Assembly (NCBI RefSeq): GCF_009733595.1
Contig: NZ_WOFH01000001.1
Location: 558,001 to 622,000 of the forward strand
Reading direction: 5' to 3'
Source: Actinomadura litoris
GTDB lineage: Bacteria > Actinomycetota > Actinomycetes > Streptosporangiales > Streptosporangiaceae
Length of the DNA: 64,000 bases
The position numbers and the translations under genes are program-made. The notes under the pieces were generated by a model. It was not told where the DNA came from. It did no database searches and saw nothing but the letters and a program-made list of their open reading frames with translations. This document shows positions 24,059 to 33,544 of this stretch, piece by piece (positions within the stretch are counted from its first letter, which is position 1; each line of letters opens with the position of its first letter).

Positions 24059-24971
24059 GCTGATCGTTCCTTTGAACGGTCGGTCGGGGCAGGGGGCGGG
24101 GACGCGTGGAACCTGAGCGGCCGGGGAGCTTGGCACGCATGGTGGATCCTTGAGGCGATACGCGGGTCGATGCGGCAATGGGCTCGCCACCGCGGGGGTG
24201 TCGGCCGCCTGACATTCCTCCGCTGCGCGGAGGTCTCCGTTTCGGGTGATCCGCTGGTCTGGGACGCGGTCGGCATTGTTGCGTTGGGTGCCGCGGCCAC
24301 TGCGGTGTCCGTGGTCGCGGTCATGAGGGCCCCCGCGTCGGGGGCGGCGGCAGGGAGCTTCGCGTTCGTTCTGGAGTAGATGGCCGATTGCGGGCTGTGG
24401 GGTGCCGACCGGCTCTCGTCGTCGGACCGCTGTGACTGCGGACGGCAAGGTCCATCGGTGTCCCGGTGGGACGTGCCATCGCACGGCGCCGGGACGGGAT
24501 GCTCGGCCCTTGAGCCATGTGACATGCCACCCGGCACGTGCTCCTCAGAGCGCTCGTCCTGCCGCCTGCCCCGACCAAGGTCCTCGGCCATGGGTTCAGG
24601 TCAGCGCCTTGACCGGGGCGGGGGTGTTGGCCCGGTCCACAGTGATCACGTCATGATCAGGGGCGGGGAGGTCGACGATCGTGGCTCGTCCGGACTTGAC
24701 GCCGGACGGGGCATCGCCGTCGGGAGCGATGGTTCGGCGCGCAGCCGAGGGCGGGGACGGTCTGTAGATTTTAAGTGACGTTCCGTCACAATGGAGCGAG
24801 AGCAAGCGCAACATCGACGACTCCAAGAAGAGTGGGGAGCGGCTTACGCCCGGATGGCACAAGGTCATCCGGTGGCGGAGTCGGCCTCGTCCTTGTCGTC
24901 ACACAGATCTGTCGGTGAGCTCAGAGACGCGAGCACCCGATGTGCATGGGCGCTGAAGGATCTGGCGGTGT
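24059..24971. other. Non-coding or unassigned stretch
   Basis: No gene is supported here. Several frames are open, but none has convincing start signals or family features. A minus frame ending at 24596 (VDLPAPDHDVITVDRANTPA) is mildly protein-like and could be a gene remnant. Confidence 0.4.
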
Positions 24972-25556
24972 TCAGACGAGGGCGACGTGCCCCGCTGGAG
25001 GCCCTCTCCGCACCATGGCGTGCTTCAGCGCCTGGGCGGGACGAGGGTGGCGCCCTCTGAAAACGGATCTGATCCACGCGGGGCCGTGCACGACGGTGGG
25101 CCGCAGCCAGGTCAGGGAGCGCAGCGCCCAGGTGGCCACGCAGCGGACCAGGGCGCACAGGCCCGCCTCGCCGCGTTCCAGCCACCACGAGGTGATCAGC
25201 ACGGCGATCGCGTGCGCCAGCAGCATGCTGAGGCCGGGCGAACCGTCCGACGCGGCGGACATGCCGTGCGCGGTCATGCCGTCCGCGGTGGTGGTCATGC
25301 CGTGGGCCGGGGAACTCCCTGACAGGAGGAGGTGCAGAACCACCTGGCAGAGGGCGACGGCGGGCAGGATCGTGCCGATCGAGCGTTCCCGGCGGGTCAG
25401 TAGCAGGGCCGGGACGAACATCGCGGCGAAGCCGATGGCCAGGACGAGCGGTTCGACCGCCCCGCCCGCGGCCAGGTGGCCGCCGGCCGCGAGACCGGCG
25501 CACGTCGCGGCGAACGTCGCCGCGCGCACCAGCCGCACTACCGACCACAGCTCCAT
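24972..25556 (-). CDS. Met/His-rich integral membrane protein
   Basis: 194 residues with about five hydrophobic helices (for example TFAATCAGLAAGGHLAA, LVLAIGFAAMFVPALLL and LSMLLAHAIAVLITSWWL). A loop at about 105-125 reads HGMTTTADGMTAHGMSAASD, with clustered Met and His that could bind copper or another soft metal. The tail after the last helix is basic. Similar proteins occur near copper-handling and YcnI-like genes in actinomycetes; none is visible here, so the metal role rests on the loop alone. It is upstream of the ECF sigma gene on the same strand, but 900 bases away. Positions 25557-25850 are non-coding. Confidence 0.7.
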   Translation of the reverse strand: MELWSVVRLVRAATFAATCAGLAAGGHLAAGGAVEPLVLAIGFAAMFVPALLLTRRERSIGTILPAVALCQVVLHLLLSGSSPAHGMTTTADGMTAHGMSAASDGSPGLSMLLAHAIAVLITSWWLERGEAGLCALVRCVATWALRSLTWLRPTVVHGPAWIRSVFRGRHPRPAQALKHAMVRRGPPAGHVALV

Positions 25557-25850
25557 GATGCGTGGATTCTTACATAATTCCCGATTGGCGTCATTATTCC
25601 CAGGACACGTCGATCGATGCGTTTGTCGTTAAGTTCACTCCGGCCACATCCACAACCTGGTCTCAAGCAGGATCGCGGTGCGCTCGACCCACGGCCGCCC
25701 CGGGAGGGGCCTGCGGTTTCCCGTCCCGGGATCGCCTCGAAAGCGCTCTGGCTATACCCGGGCGGGGGAATTCGTCGGCCGTTCCAGGGGATTTTTGACA
25801 TATCCGAATTAGCGACGAGCGGTCTGATCGCGCGCAGGCGTCGGCCGCCG

Positions 25851-26888
25851 TCATGCACCCGGGTGGCGGCGGCGGCCCCAGGCCATCGCGGACCAGGGCG
25901 GTGCCAGCTCGTCCAGGGAACCTATTTCGGTCGGTTTCAGCGTGTCCGGGTCGAGCGCCTCCCGGTGCCGGGCGAAGACCTTCTCCACGTACCGGTGGCC
26001 GGTGTCCGCGCCGATCACGAGGAGCGTGCGCTCGGGATGGCGGCGTGCCTCCTGCGCCGCGACCAGGTAGGCGGCGCCGGTCGACAGGCCCGCGAAGACG
26101 GCGTGCGCGCGCATCAGGCCGATCGTGCCGGCCATGGCGTGCTGGAAGCTCAGCCAGTGCATCTGGTCGTAGAGTTCGGGACGGACGTTGCCGAACGGGA
26201 TCGCGCTGCCGATGCCCGCGATGATCGCCTCCGGGTCCTGGAACCGTTCGCTGCCGAAGCTCACGCTGCCGAACGGCTGGACCCCGACGAGCGGGGTCGA
26301 CGGGTCGTGCAGGCGCAGCGGCTGGATCAGGCCCGCGCTGGACGCTCCCGTCCCGACACTGGCCACCACGGCGAGGCGCGTGTCCGGCAGCGCGAGGCGT
26401 ACCAGGTCGGCGAGTTCGGCGTACCCGAGGCGGTGCACCGGGTCGTGGTACTGGCGCATCCAGTGCATGCCGGTGCCGGCCCGCAGCAGCTGGTGTATCC
26501 GGTCGACCCGGCGGCCCTGGTCGAGGCGCAGGTCGGACTCGGCGGGCATCTGGTCGACGGTCGCGCCGAGGATCTCCAGTTGGACCCGGATCGTCGAGGT
26601 GACCGTGGTCGAGGCGACGATGTGGCAGCGCAGGCCGTAGCGGTGGCAGACCATCGCCAGGGCCAGCGCGTAGATGCCGCTCGAACTGTCGACGAGCGTG
26701 TCACCGGGCCGCACCGTGCCGTCGGCGAGCAGGGCCCGCACCGCGCCGAGGGCCGCGTAGATCTTCAGGGTCTCGAAGCGGATGAGCACCACGTTGTCGG
26801 AGAGCCGGATCAGGCTCGGCGCCCGGATCCCGTCGGTGATGTGGTCGTGGACGGTCGTGGAGATGGCGGGCGGGACCAGGAATGGCAT
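25851..26888 (-). CDS. Cysteine-synthase-like PLP enzyme, atypical subfamily
   Basis: 345 residues of fold-type II PLP enzyme. RFETLKIYAALGAV (about 37-50) carries the probable Schiff-base Lys. DSSSGIYALALA (about 68-79) replaces the usual SGNxG phosphate/substrate loop, and GTGASSAGLIQPL (about 180) is the glycine-rich PLP-phosphate cup. VQPFGSVSFGSE and GLSTGAAYLVA are also visible. Relatives of SbnA/cysteine synthase make beta-substituted amino acids (for example from O-phosphoserine) in siderophore pathways. It is divergent from the ABC importer and ATP-grasp operon. It may supply a non-proteinogenic residue for the pathway; the exact reaction is unknown. Confidence 0.8.
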   Translation of the reverse strand: MPFLVPPAISTTVHDHITDGIRAPSLIRLSDNVVLIRFETLKIYAALGAVRALLADGTVRPGDTLVDSSSGIYALALAMVCHRYGLRCHIVASTTVTSTIRVQLEILGATVDQMPAESDLRLDQGRRVDRIHQLLRAGTGMHWMRQYHDPVHRLGYAELADLVRLALPDTRLAVVASVGTGASSAGLIQPLRLHDPSTPLVGVQPFGSVSFGSERFQDPEAIIAGIGSAIPFGNVRPELYDQMHWLSFQHAMAGTIGLMRAHAVFAGLSTGAAYLVAAQEARRHPERTLLVIGADTGHRYVEKVFARHREALDPDTLKPTEIGSLDELAPPWSAMAWGRRRHPGA

Positions 26889-26987
26889 GGGCGGTCGTCC
26901 CTCGGGTCGTGCCGTCATGCGGGCGGCAGGTGTGTCCCTGTCGATGTGCTGACCGGTCTTGGAAGAGGTCGCGCGCGAGATCGAATT

Positions 26988-27026
26988 GGTTCCCCCGGCG
27001 ACAGGCCGACCGATGTCGCGGGAACC
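26988..27026. promoter_or_regulatory. Interrupted inverted repeat between divergent transcripts
   Basis: GGTTCCC (26988-26994) and GCGACA (26998-27003) pair with TGTCGCGGGAACC (27014-27026), leaving a three-base bulge. It lies between the PLP gene and the ABC operon, so it may be an operator controlling both. Confidence 0.45.
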
Positions 27027-27095
27027 GGACCCGCGCTCCCGCCGACTACCTCTGCGGCGGGTGACCGCCTGGTGCACCGTCCGCTTGGAGGAGCC

Positions 27096-28652
27096 TTGTC
27101 ACGACTTCGTCCAATCGCGGCGCTTGTCGCGTCGTTGACGCTGGTCAGCGCGTGTGGTGGCGGTGCCAGTAGCGGCGCCTCCACGAGCCCGGTGCTGCGC
27201 ATCGGCTTGAGCGAGGAGTCCGGCGCCCTGGACCCGCACGCCTTCACCGGCAACTTCCTGATGATCGACGCGATCTACGAGCCGCTCGTCACCTACGCCG
27301 CGGGCGGAAGGCTCGAACCGGGGCTCGCGGAGTCGTGGCGGGTGGCCGAGGACGGCAGGCAGGTGACGTTCGACCTGCGCGACAACGTCCGGTTCACCGA
27401 CGGGACGCCGCTCGACTCCGCCGCCGTCAAGTGGAACTTCGACCGGTGGGTCGGCAACAAGAAGTTCAGCTTCTTCCGGGCCTCACAGATCATCTCTTCC
27501 GTTGACACTCCGAACGCCGACACGGTCCGGCTGACGCTGTCGGAGCCCTACGAGCCGCTGTTGCAGGAGCTGTCGATCGTCCGGCCGGTGCGGTTGCTCA
27601 GCCCGAAGTCCGCGAACGCCGCAGGGAGGTTCCAGACCCCGGTCGGCACCGGGCCGTGGAAGCTGGTGTCGAACTCGGCCAAGGGGGCGACGCTGGCCCG
27701 CAACGACGGCTACTGGGGTGCCAAGCCCCGGTTGCGGCGGCTGGAGTTCAAGGTCATCCCCAGTTCCCAGGCGCGGGTGGACGCGCTCGCCAACCGCGAA
27801 CTCGACCTCATCGGCGGCTCCTACCTGTCCGCCATCACGCCGGTGGAGGCCAGGGCGCTGAGCAGGCGCGCCAACGTCAGGCTGCTCACCGGCGCGCCGG
27901 ACGTCTCGATCATGCTCGGCTTCCAGCCGAAGGGCCCGGCCGGGGACAAGGCCGTCCGCGAGGCCGTCCGCCAGGCCATCGACACCGCGTCCCTGAGCAA
28001 GGCGCTGTTCATGGGCTACGCCGAGCCCGCGCGCCGGGTGTTCCCGCCGGAGGTGCCCGACTCCGGCACCGACCTCCCGCTCTACTTCGACCAGGCCGCC
28101 GCCCGCCGGACGCTGGACGCCGCCGGATACACACTCAACGGCGGCACCCGGGTCAAGGACGGCAAGCCGCTCTCCCTGAAGCTGCTCATCCCCTCGACAC
28201 CGGCGCAGGGGCAGCTCGACCCCCGGTCCATGGCCGCCGCCGTCGTCGCCGCCCTCAAGCAGGTCGGCATCACCGTGCGGATCGCCCAGGTCGACGCGGC
28301 CTCCTACTACGACGAGCGGGCGGAGGACGACTGGGACCTCACGTTCTTCGAGGGGCTCGGCGCGCCCTACGACCCGTCCGGCTCGGTCGTGTCCATGTTC
28401 ACCACCGACGCGCGCGGGCCGCTCTGGGCCACCCCGGCCACCAAGGCCGCGGTCGACCGGGCCGTGTTCGCCCGCGACGCCGCCTCCCGCGCCGCCGCCT
28501 ACCAGAGGCTCTACGCCGTGCTCGCCGCCGACGCCGGGTTCGTGCCGCTGGTCTACCGGAAGCGGCTGTGGGCCGTCCGGGACGCGGTGAAGGGCTTCGC
28601 GGTGCCGCCCACCGACCTCGACCTCGGGGTCGCCGGGGTCACCGTCCGGTGA
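27096..28652 (+). CDS. Peptide/nickel-type ABC transporter substrate-binding lipoprotein
   Basis: 518 residues from a TTG at 27096, with GGAGGAG just upstream. The signal sequence RPIAALVASLTLVSAC ends in a lipobox (Cys about 20). The mature part is SBP family 5: RIGLSEESGALDPHAF, YEPLVTYAAGGRLEPGLAES, and VTFDLRDNVRFTDGTPLDS. Family members bind peptides, nickel chelates, opines or metallophores at the cell surface. It is the first gene of a tight operon through the ATP-grasp gene, so its cargo is probably related to that pathway's product. Confidence 0.92.
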   Translation: MSRLRPIAALVASLTLVSACGGGASSGASTSPVLRIGLSEESGALDPHAFTGNFLMIDAIYEPLVTYAAGGRLEPGLAESWRVAEDGRQVTFDLRDNVRFTDGTPLDSAAVKWNFDRWVGNKKFSFFRASQIISSVDTPNADTVRLTLSEPYEPLLQELSIVRPVRLLSPKSANAAGRFQTPVGTGPWKLVSNSAKGATLARNDGYWGAKPRLRRLEFKVIPSSQARVDALANRELDLIGGSYLSAITPVEARALSRRANVRLLTGAPDVSIMLGFQPKGPAGDKAVREAVRQAIDTASLSKALFMGYAEPARRVFPPEVPDSGTDLPLYFDQAAARRTLDAAGYTLNGGTRVKDGKPLSLKLLIPSTPAQGQLDPRSMAAAVVAALKQVGITVRIAQVDAASYYDERAEDDWDLTFFEGLGAPYDPSGSVVSMFTTDARGPLWATPATKAAVDRAVFARDAASRAAAYQRLYAVLAADAGFVPLVYRKRLWAVRDAVKGFAVPPTDLDLGVAGVTVR

Positions 28653-29617
28653 AGGCGCCCGACCGGCTGACCACCGGGGGCCGGTACGCCGCCCGCTGGG
28701 CCCTCGACACCGCCGGCGTGCTGCTGGCGATGACGGTGGGCACCTTCGCGCTGGTCCTGTTCGCCCGCGGCGACCCCGCGTCGGTGCTCGCCGCGACGCG
28801 GGCCGGGCGCCCGGCCACCCGCGAGCAGGTCGAGGCCGTCCGCGTCGAACTCGGCCTCGACGCCCCCGCCCCGATCCGGTACCTGCGCTGGCTCGCCCAC
28901 GCGTGCACCGGCGACTTCGGGCTGTCGCTGCGGACGGACCTGCCCGTGGGGCCCGAGGTCGCCGACAGGCTCGGTGTCACGCTCGGGCTGGTCGCGGGTT
29001 CCGCGGTGGTCGGCATCCTGGCCGGCCTGGCCGTGGGGGTGGCGGGGGCGCTGCTCCCGCGCGGCGTCCTGCGCGGCGCGCTGCGGGCCGGTGCGCTGCT
29101 GCTGACCTCGGTGCCGGTGTTCTGGCTGAGCTACCTGCTGGTGCTGGTGTTCGCCCTGCGACTGGGGCTGGTGCCGACCTCGGGCATGGCCGGGCCGGAG
29201 ACGTGGGTCATGCCGATCGCGGTGCTCGCCATGCCGACCGCCGGTGTGCTCAGCCGGGTCGTGGCGGTCACGCTGCGCGAGGCCCTGGACAGGCCGTACG
29301 TGCGGGCGGCGCAGGCCCGGGGCAGCGGGACGCTGTCGATCGTGCTCCGCGACGGGCTGCCGAACGCGGCGGGGCCGATCCTCTCGGTCGCCGCGTTCGG
29401 CATCGGCGGCCTGCTCGTCGGCACGGTCGTGGTGGAGGAGGTCTTCGGCTGGCCCGGCCTCGGGTCCTACCTCGTGCACGCGGCCGGTTCCCGCGACGTG
29501 CCGGCGCTGCAAGCCGCCGTGCTCGTGATGGGCGGCGGGTTCATCCTGACCAACCGGTGCGCGGATCTCGTGCAGGGGCTCATCGACCCCCGCTCCCGGC
29601 GGCGGTGGACGAGATGA
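28649..29617 (+). CDS. DppB-like ABC permease
   Basis: 322 residues from GTG 28649, overlapping the SBP stop (GTGA). Six hydrophobic helices are visible. The N-terminal DTAGVLLAMTVGTFALVLF and FARGDPASVLA match the DppB start. The coupling EAA loop reads LREALDRPYVRAAQARGSG, followed by LRDGLPNAAGPILS. It forms the transmembrane channel with the permease half of the next gene. No anomalies. Confidence 0.9.
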   Translation: MKAPDRLTTGGRYAARWALDTAGVLLAMTVGTFALVLFARGDPASVLAATRAGRPATREQVEAVRVELGLDAPAPIRYLRWLAHACTGDFGLSLRTDLPVGPEVADRLGVTLGLVAGSAVVGILAGLAVGVAGALLPRGVLRGALRAGALLLTSVPVFWLSYLLVLVFALRLGLVPTSGMAGPETWVMPIAVLAMPTAGVLSRVVAVTLREALDRPYVRAAQARGSGTLSIVLRDGLPNAAGPILSVAAFGIGGLLVGTVVVEEVFGWPGLGSYLVHAAGSRDVPALQAAVLVMGGGFILTNRCADLVQGLIDPRSRRRWTR

Positions 29618-31533
29618 ACGGCATGCTCCGCCGACCGGGGACGCGCACCGCGCTGATCGCGGTCCCCCTGGTCCTGTTCGCGGTCGCGGGCGCGCTGGCG
29701 CCGCTGCTGGCTCCGGCCGACCCGAACGTCGGCGACCTCGCCGCCTCGCTGCGACCGCCGTCGCGGGAGTACCCGCTGGGCACGGACCAGCTCGGCCGCG
29801 ACCAGCTCAGCCGGCTCCTGCACGGCGCGCGGATCTCCATCACGATCACGGCGGCGGTGCTGGCGATCTCGCTCGCCACCGGCGCCGTCGTCGGGGCCAC
29901 CGCCGGTTACCTGGGCGGATGGGTCGACTGGGGCGTCGCCCGGGTGATCGACGTCGTGGTGTCGCTGCCCGGCATGCTGGTCGCGCTGGCGGTGATCGGT
30001 GCGCGCGGGCCCGGCGTGCAGAGCCTCGTCCTGGCCCTGTCGCTGTGGTCGTGGGCGCCCTACGCGCGGATCGCCCGCGCCCGCGTCGCCGGGATGCGCG
30101 ACAGCCCCCACATGGACGCGCTGCGGCTGCTCGGGGCGGGCCGCGTGCGCGTCATCGGCCGGCACCTCCTGCCGCCGGCGCTGGCGCCGTGCCTGGTCTA
30201 CGCCAGCACGGACGTCGGCATGATCGTCCTCGGCGTCGCCACGCTGAGCTTCCTCGGCCTCGGTGTCGCGCCGCCGCACGCCGAATGGGGCCAGATGCTC
30301 ATCGAGGGGCAGCCGTTCCTGGACTCCGCGTGGTGGCTGGCCTACCCGCCCGGCATCGCCGTCACGGCGGTGGTCTTCGCCAGCAACCTGCTCGGCGAGC
30401 GGCTCGCGGCGGGCGAGGAGCGGCCGTCGCTCCTCCGGCTGGCCCTTCCCGGACGGATCCGGCGGACGGCGCGCCCGAAGGCCGCGGCGGGAACGACCGT
30501 GGTCGCGGAACCGTCCGTCACCCAGGACTCTGTGCTGGTGGTGCGGGACCTGTCCGTCGCGTACCCGGGCGAGGGCGGGCCGCGCCGGGTCGCGGCCGGC
30601 ATCTCCTACGAGGTGCGGCGCGGGCAGGTGCTGGCGCTCGTCGGCGAGACCGGAAGCGGGAAGACCACGGCCGCGCTGGCGCCGTTCGGCCTGCTGGACC
30701 CGCGGGCGGCGGTCACGGGGGCCGTGACGCTCGGCACCCGCGAGCCGCTCGGACCCGATCCCCGGGACCGGCGCCGGGTCGGCGTGGTCTTCCAGGACAG
30801 CGCCGCCGCGCTCAACCCGCTGCGGACGATCGGCGCGCACATCGACGAGGCGGTCCGGAACGCGGGCCGGGGCGGACGGCGCGGCGCGACCCGCCGGGTG
30901 ACCGAGGAGCTGCTGGCCACGGCCGGTCTGCCGGACCCCGCACCGGTCGCCCGCCGGTTCCCGCACGAGCTCTCCGGCGGCATGCGGCAGCGGGCGCAGA
31001 TCGCCATGGCGCTCGCGGGGGAACCGGAGTTGCTGATCGCGGACGAACCCACGTCCGCGCTCGACGTGACCGTCCAGGCGCAGCTGCTCGAACTGCTGGC
31101 CCGCCTCCGGGACGAACTGGACATGGCCATGGTCATCGTCAGCCACGACCTGGCGGTGGTGGCGCGCCTCGCCGACAGCGTGGCCGTCCTGTACGGCGGA
31201 CGGATCGTGGAGTCGGGGCCGCTGGAGGAGCTGATCAAGGCCCCCGACCACCCCTACACCCGCGGCCTGCTGGACGCCGTGCCGCGTCCCGGCGCGGCAC
31301 CGGGCACCCGGTTCCGCACCATGCCGGGCCGGGCCGGGATCGGCCCGGACGACACGCCGGGGTGCGGGTTCGCGCCGCGCTGCGCGCTCGCGGTACCGGC
31401 CTGCACGACCGTGCCGCCGACGCTGGAACCGCTGGTCGGCCCGGCGCTGGAGCCGTTGGCCGGCTCGGCCGCGCGCCGGTCGGCGTGCCTGCGCCATCCG
31501 AGCACCTCCACGACCGCGGACGGGCCATGCTAG
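29614..31533 (+). CDS. Fused DppC-like permease and OppD-like ATPase
   Basis: 639 residues. Residues 1-270 are a DppC permease: REYPLGTDQLGRDQLSRLL, then EAA-type loop VAGMRDSPHMDALRLLGAG and TLSFLGLGVAPPHAEWG. After a linker, residues about 300-600 form an ABC ATPase with Walker A GETGSGKTT, signature LSGGMRQRAQIAMAL, Walker B LLIADEPTSALD and the H-loop SHDLAVV. The OppD-type C-terminal Cys cluster CGFAPRCALAVPAC is retained. Start ATG 29614 overlaps the previous stop. Such fusions are known in actinomycetes. Confidence 0.92.
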   Translation: MNGMLRRPGTRTALIAVPLVLFAVAGALAPLLAPADPNVGDLAASLRPPSREYPLGTDQLGRDQLSRLLHGARISITITAAVLAISLATGAVVGATAGYLGGWVDWGVARVIDVVVSLPGMLVALAVIGARGPGVQSLVLALSLWSWAPYARIARARVAGMRDSPHMDALRLLGAGRVRVIGRHLLPPALAPCLVYASTDVGMIVLGVATLSFLGLGVAPPHAEWGQMLIEGQPFLDSAWWLAYPPGIAVTAVVFASNLLGERLAAGEERPSLLRLALPGRIRRTARPKAAAGTTVVAEPSVTQDSVLVVRDLSVAYPGEGGPRRVAAGISYEVRRGQVLALVGETGSGKTTAALAPFGLLDPRAAVTGAVTLGTREPLGPDPRDRRRVGVVFQDSAAALNPLRTIGAHIDEAVRNAGRGGRRGATRRVTEELLATAGLPDPAPVARRFPHELSGGMRQRAQIAMALAGEPELLIADEPTSALDVTVQAQLLELLARLRDELDMAMVIVSHDLAVVARLADSVAVLYGGRIVESGPLEELIKAPDHPYTRGLLDAVPRPGAAPGTRFRTMPGRAGIGPDDTPGCGFAPRCALAVPACTTVPPTLEPLVGPALEPLAGSAARRSACLRHPSTSTTADGPC

Positions 31534-32276
31534 AGATCGAGGGCGTCAGCGCGGGCTACGGCCGTGCCGGCACGACCGTGATCGAGGACGTCACGCTGCG
31601 GGTCGCGGCGGGCGAGATCGTCGGACTGGTCGGCGAGTCCGGCTGCGGCAAGTCGACGCTGGCCCGCGTCGTCACCGGCCTGCACCGGCCCAGCGCGGGA
31701 ACGGTTCGCGTCGCCGGAGTGGACGTGCGGGCGCTCCGGGGCAAGGCGCTGCGGGCCCACCGGCGGCAGGTCCAGATGGTGTTCCAGGACCCCTACCTGT
31801 CGCTCAGCCCGCGGCAGACCGTACGCCAGGCCCTCACCGAGCCGCTGGCCATCCACCGCGTCGGCGATGCCCGGTCCCGGGCCGCGCGGGTGAGCGAGCT
31901 GCTGGAGCTGGTCGAACTCGACCCGCAGGTCGGGGCCCGCCGTCGCGGGCAGCTGTCGGGCGGGCAGCAGCAGCGGGTGGCGATCGCCCGCGCGCTGGCC
32001 CTGGAGCCGCGCCTGCTGGTCTGCGACGAGCCGGTCACCGCGCTCGACGTGTCGGTCCAGGCGAAGGTGCTGAACCTGCTCTGCGACCTGCGGGACCGGC
32101 TCGACTTCGGCTGCCTGTTCATCGCCCACGACCTCGCGGTGGTCGCCCAGCTCGCGGACCGGATCGCGGTCATGTCGCGCGGCCGGATCGTCGAACAGGG
32201 CCCGACCGCGGACGTGACCACCGACCCTCGGCACCCCTACACGCGCCTGCTGCTCTCGGCGACGCCCACGATGTGA
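31527..32276 (+). CDS. OppF/DppF-like ABC ATPase
   Basis: 249 residues from ATG 31527, overlapping the previous gene by seven bases. Walker A GESGCGKST (about 37-45), the Q-loop VFQDPYLSLSPRQTV, signature LSGGQQQRVAIARAL, Walker B LLVCDEPVTALD and H-loop AHDLAVVAQ are all complete. It pairs with the ATPase half of the fusion to drive import. The C-terminus is shorter than OppF and lacks its Cys cluster. Its stop overlaps the ATP-grasp start (GTGA), tying uptake to biosynthesis in one transcript. Confidence 0.92.
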   Translation: MLEIEGVSAGYGRAGTTVIEDVTLRVAAGEIVGLVGESGCGKSTLARVVTGLHRPSAGTVRVAGVDVRALRGKALRAHRRQVQMVFQDPYLSLSPRQTVRQALTEPLAIHRVGDARSRAARVSELLELVELDPQVGARRRGQLSGGQQQRVAIARALALEPRLLVCDEPVTALDVSVQAKVLNLLCDLRDRLDFGCLFIAHDLAVVAQLADRIAVMSRGRIVEQGPTADVTTDPRHPYTRLLLSATPTM

Positions 32277-33544
32277 CGACGGCCGGGAACCATCCGGGCC
32301 ATCGGGCCGACATACTGATGGTGACCATCGCCTGCCTTGAGATGCTCTCCTTCGGACTCGCCCACCTCGCGCGGGCCGCCCGCGGCACCGGCGAGCGACT
32401 GGTGCTGCTGACCGGCGTCGAGTCGCTGTACCTGCACGAGCTCGCCACGCTGCCGCCCGGGACGATCGAGGTCGTTCCCGTTGACACCGGCGACCGCCGG
32501 GCGGTCGCCGAGGCCCTGAACGCCATCGAGGGCCTCCAGGGTCTGATCAGCTCCACCGACACCTGGGGCGTCACGGGCGCCGAACTCGCCGCCGAACTCG
32601 GCCTGCCCGGCATCGACCCGGCGGTCATCCGGCTGGTGCGCGACAAGTTCGAGGTCCGCGACCTCCTCCACCGCAAGGGCCTGAGCCCGTTCGCGCCGTT
32701 CGCGGTGGACGACGCGTCCGCGCTGGACCTCGACCGGCTCGCCGCGGCCGTGGGGCTCCCCGCCATCGTCAAGGACACGGCGGGCACCAGCAGCCGGAAC
32801 GTGTGGCTCGTCCGCGACGCCGGCGACCTCGCCCGCCTCCGCCGCGAGGCCGCGGAGGCGACGCTGTTCGGACGGCTGTTCGCGGAGCCGTTCCTCGCCG
32901 GGCCGGTGTACAGCGCCGAGACGCTCACCTGGGCCGGGCGCACCCGGCTGCTGGGGCTGTCGAGCCGCCTCATGTCGCCGCAGCCCTGGTTCCGCGAGGA
33001 CGTCACCGCGTTCCCGGTGGCGCTGCCGCCCGGCGACGCCCGCGAGATCGAGAGGTGGCTCTCCGAGCTGCTGGCGGTGCTCGGCTACACCGACCGGTTC
33101 GCCCACGTCGAGCTGGCCATGACCGCCGACGGGCCGCGCCTGATCGAGGTGAACCCGCGCATCGGCGGCGCGCTCGTCGGCGAGTCGATGTGCCGTGCCC
33201 TGAACGCCAACGTCTACGAGGGGCTGGTCGACCCCGCGCTCGGGCGACGCCCGCGACTGCTCGACGCGCCCCTGGGCGGCGGACCGGCCGTGGCGTTCGT
33301 CCTGGCCTACCCGGATCGGGCCGGGGAGCTGGTCGCCGTGCACGGCCTCGACGACGTCGCCCGCTATCCGGGGCGGACGGAGTGGTATCCGACCAAGGAG
33401 ATCGGCGCGGACATCGCGCACGTCACCGACGGGCGCGGCCACGCCGGGATCCTGCTCGCCGAGGGGCCGACGGCGGAGATCGCCACACACCGCGCCGTCG
33501 CCGCGGCGGCCGCCCTGCGCGTCGAGACGCGTCCCGCGTGCTAG
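32273..33544 (+). CDS. ATP-grasp carboxylate-amine ligase
   Basis: 423 residues. The central ATP-grasp fold has VRDKFEVRDLLHRKGLSPF (about 121-140), AIVKDTAGTSSRNVW with a nucleotide-binding Lys, LFAEPFLAGPVYSAE, and the metal site RLIEVNPRIGG (about 297-307). Relatives join amino acids (BacD-type ligases) or act in siderophore assembly (PvsA-like). The probable reaction is ATP-dependent amide bond formation through an acyl phosphate. GTG start overlaps the transporter ATPase. Its TAG stop shares the CTAG of the convergent methyltransferase stop. Substrates are unknown. Confidence 0.85.
   Translation: MTTAGNHPGHRADILMVTIACLEMLSFGLAHLARAARGTGERLVLLTGVESLYLHELATLPPGTIEVVPVDTGDRRAVAEALNAIEGLQGLISSTDTWGVTGAELAAELGLPGIDPAVIRLVRDKFEVRDLLHRKGLSPFAPFAVDDASALDLDRLAAAVGLPAIVKDTAGTSSRNVWLVRDAGDLARLRREAAEATLFGRLFAEPFLAGPVYSAETLTWAGRTRLLGLSSRLMSPQPWFREDVTAFPVALPPGDAREIERWLSELLAVLGYTDRFAHVELAMTADGPRLIEVNPRIGGALVGESMCRALNANVYEGLVDPALGRRPRLLDAPLGGGPAVAFVLAYPDRAGELVAVHGLDDVARYPGRTEWYPTKEIGADIAHVTDGRGHAGILLAEGPTAEIATHRAVAAAAALRVETRPAC

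Noticed and set aside
25617..27095. Long N-terminal extension of the substrate-binding protein
   Set aside because: It runs antisense through the PLP enzyme gene; the lipoprotein signal and ribosome site place the true start at the TTG at 27096.
29467..31497. 676-residue minus-strand open frame
   Set aside because: Antisense to the permease-ATPase fusion; Gln/Arg-rich translation typical of high-GC shadow frames.
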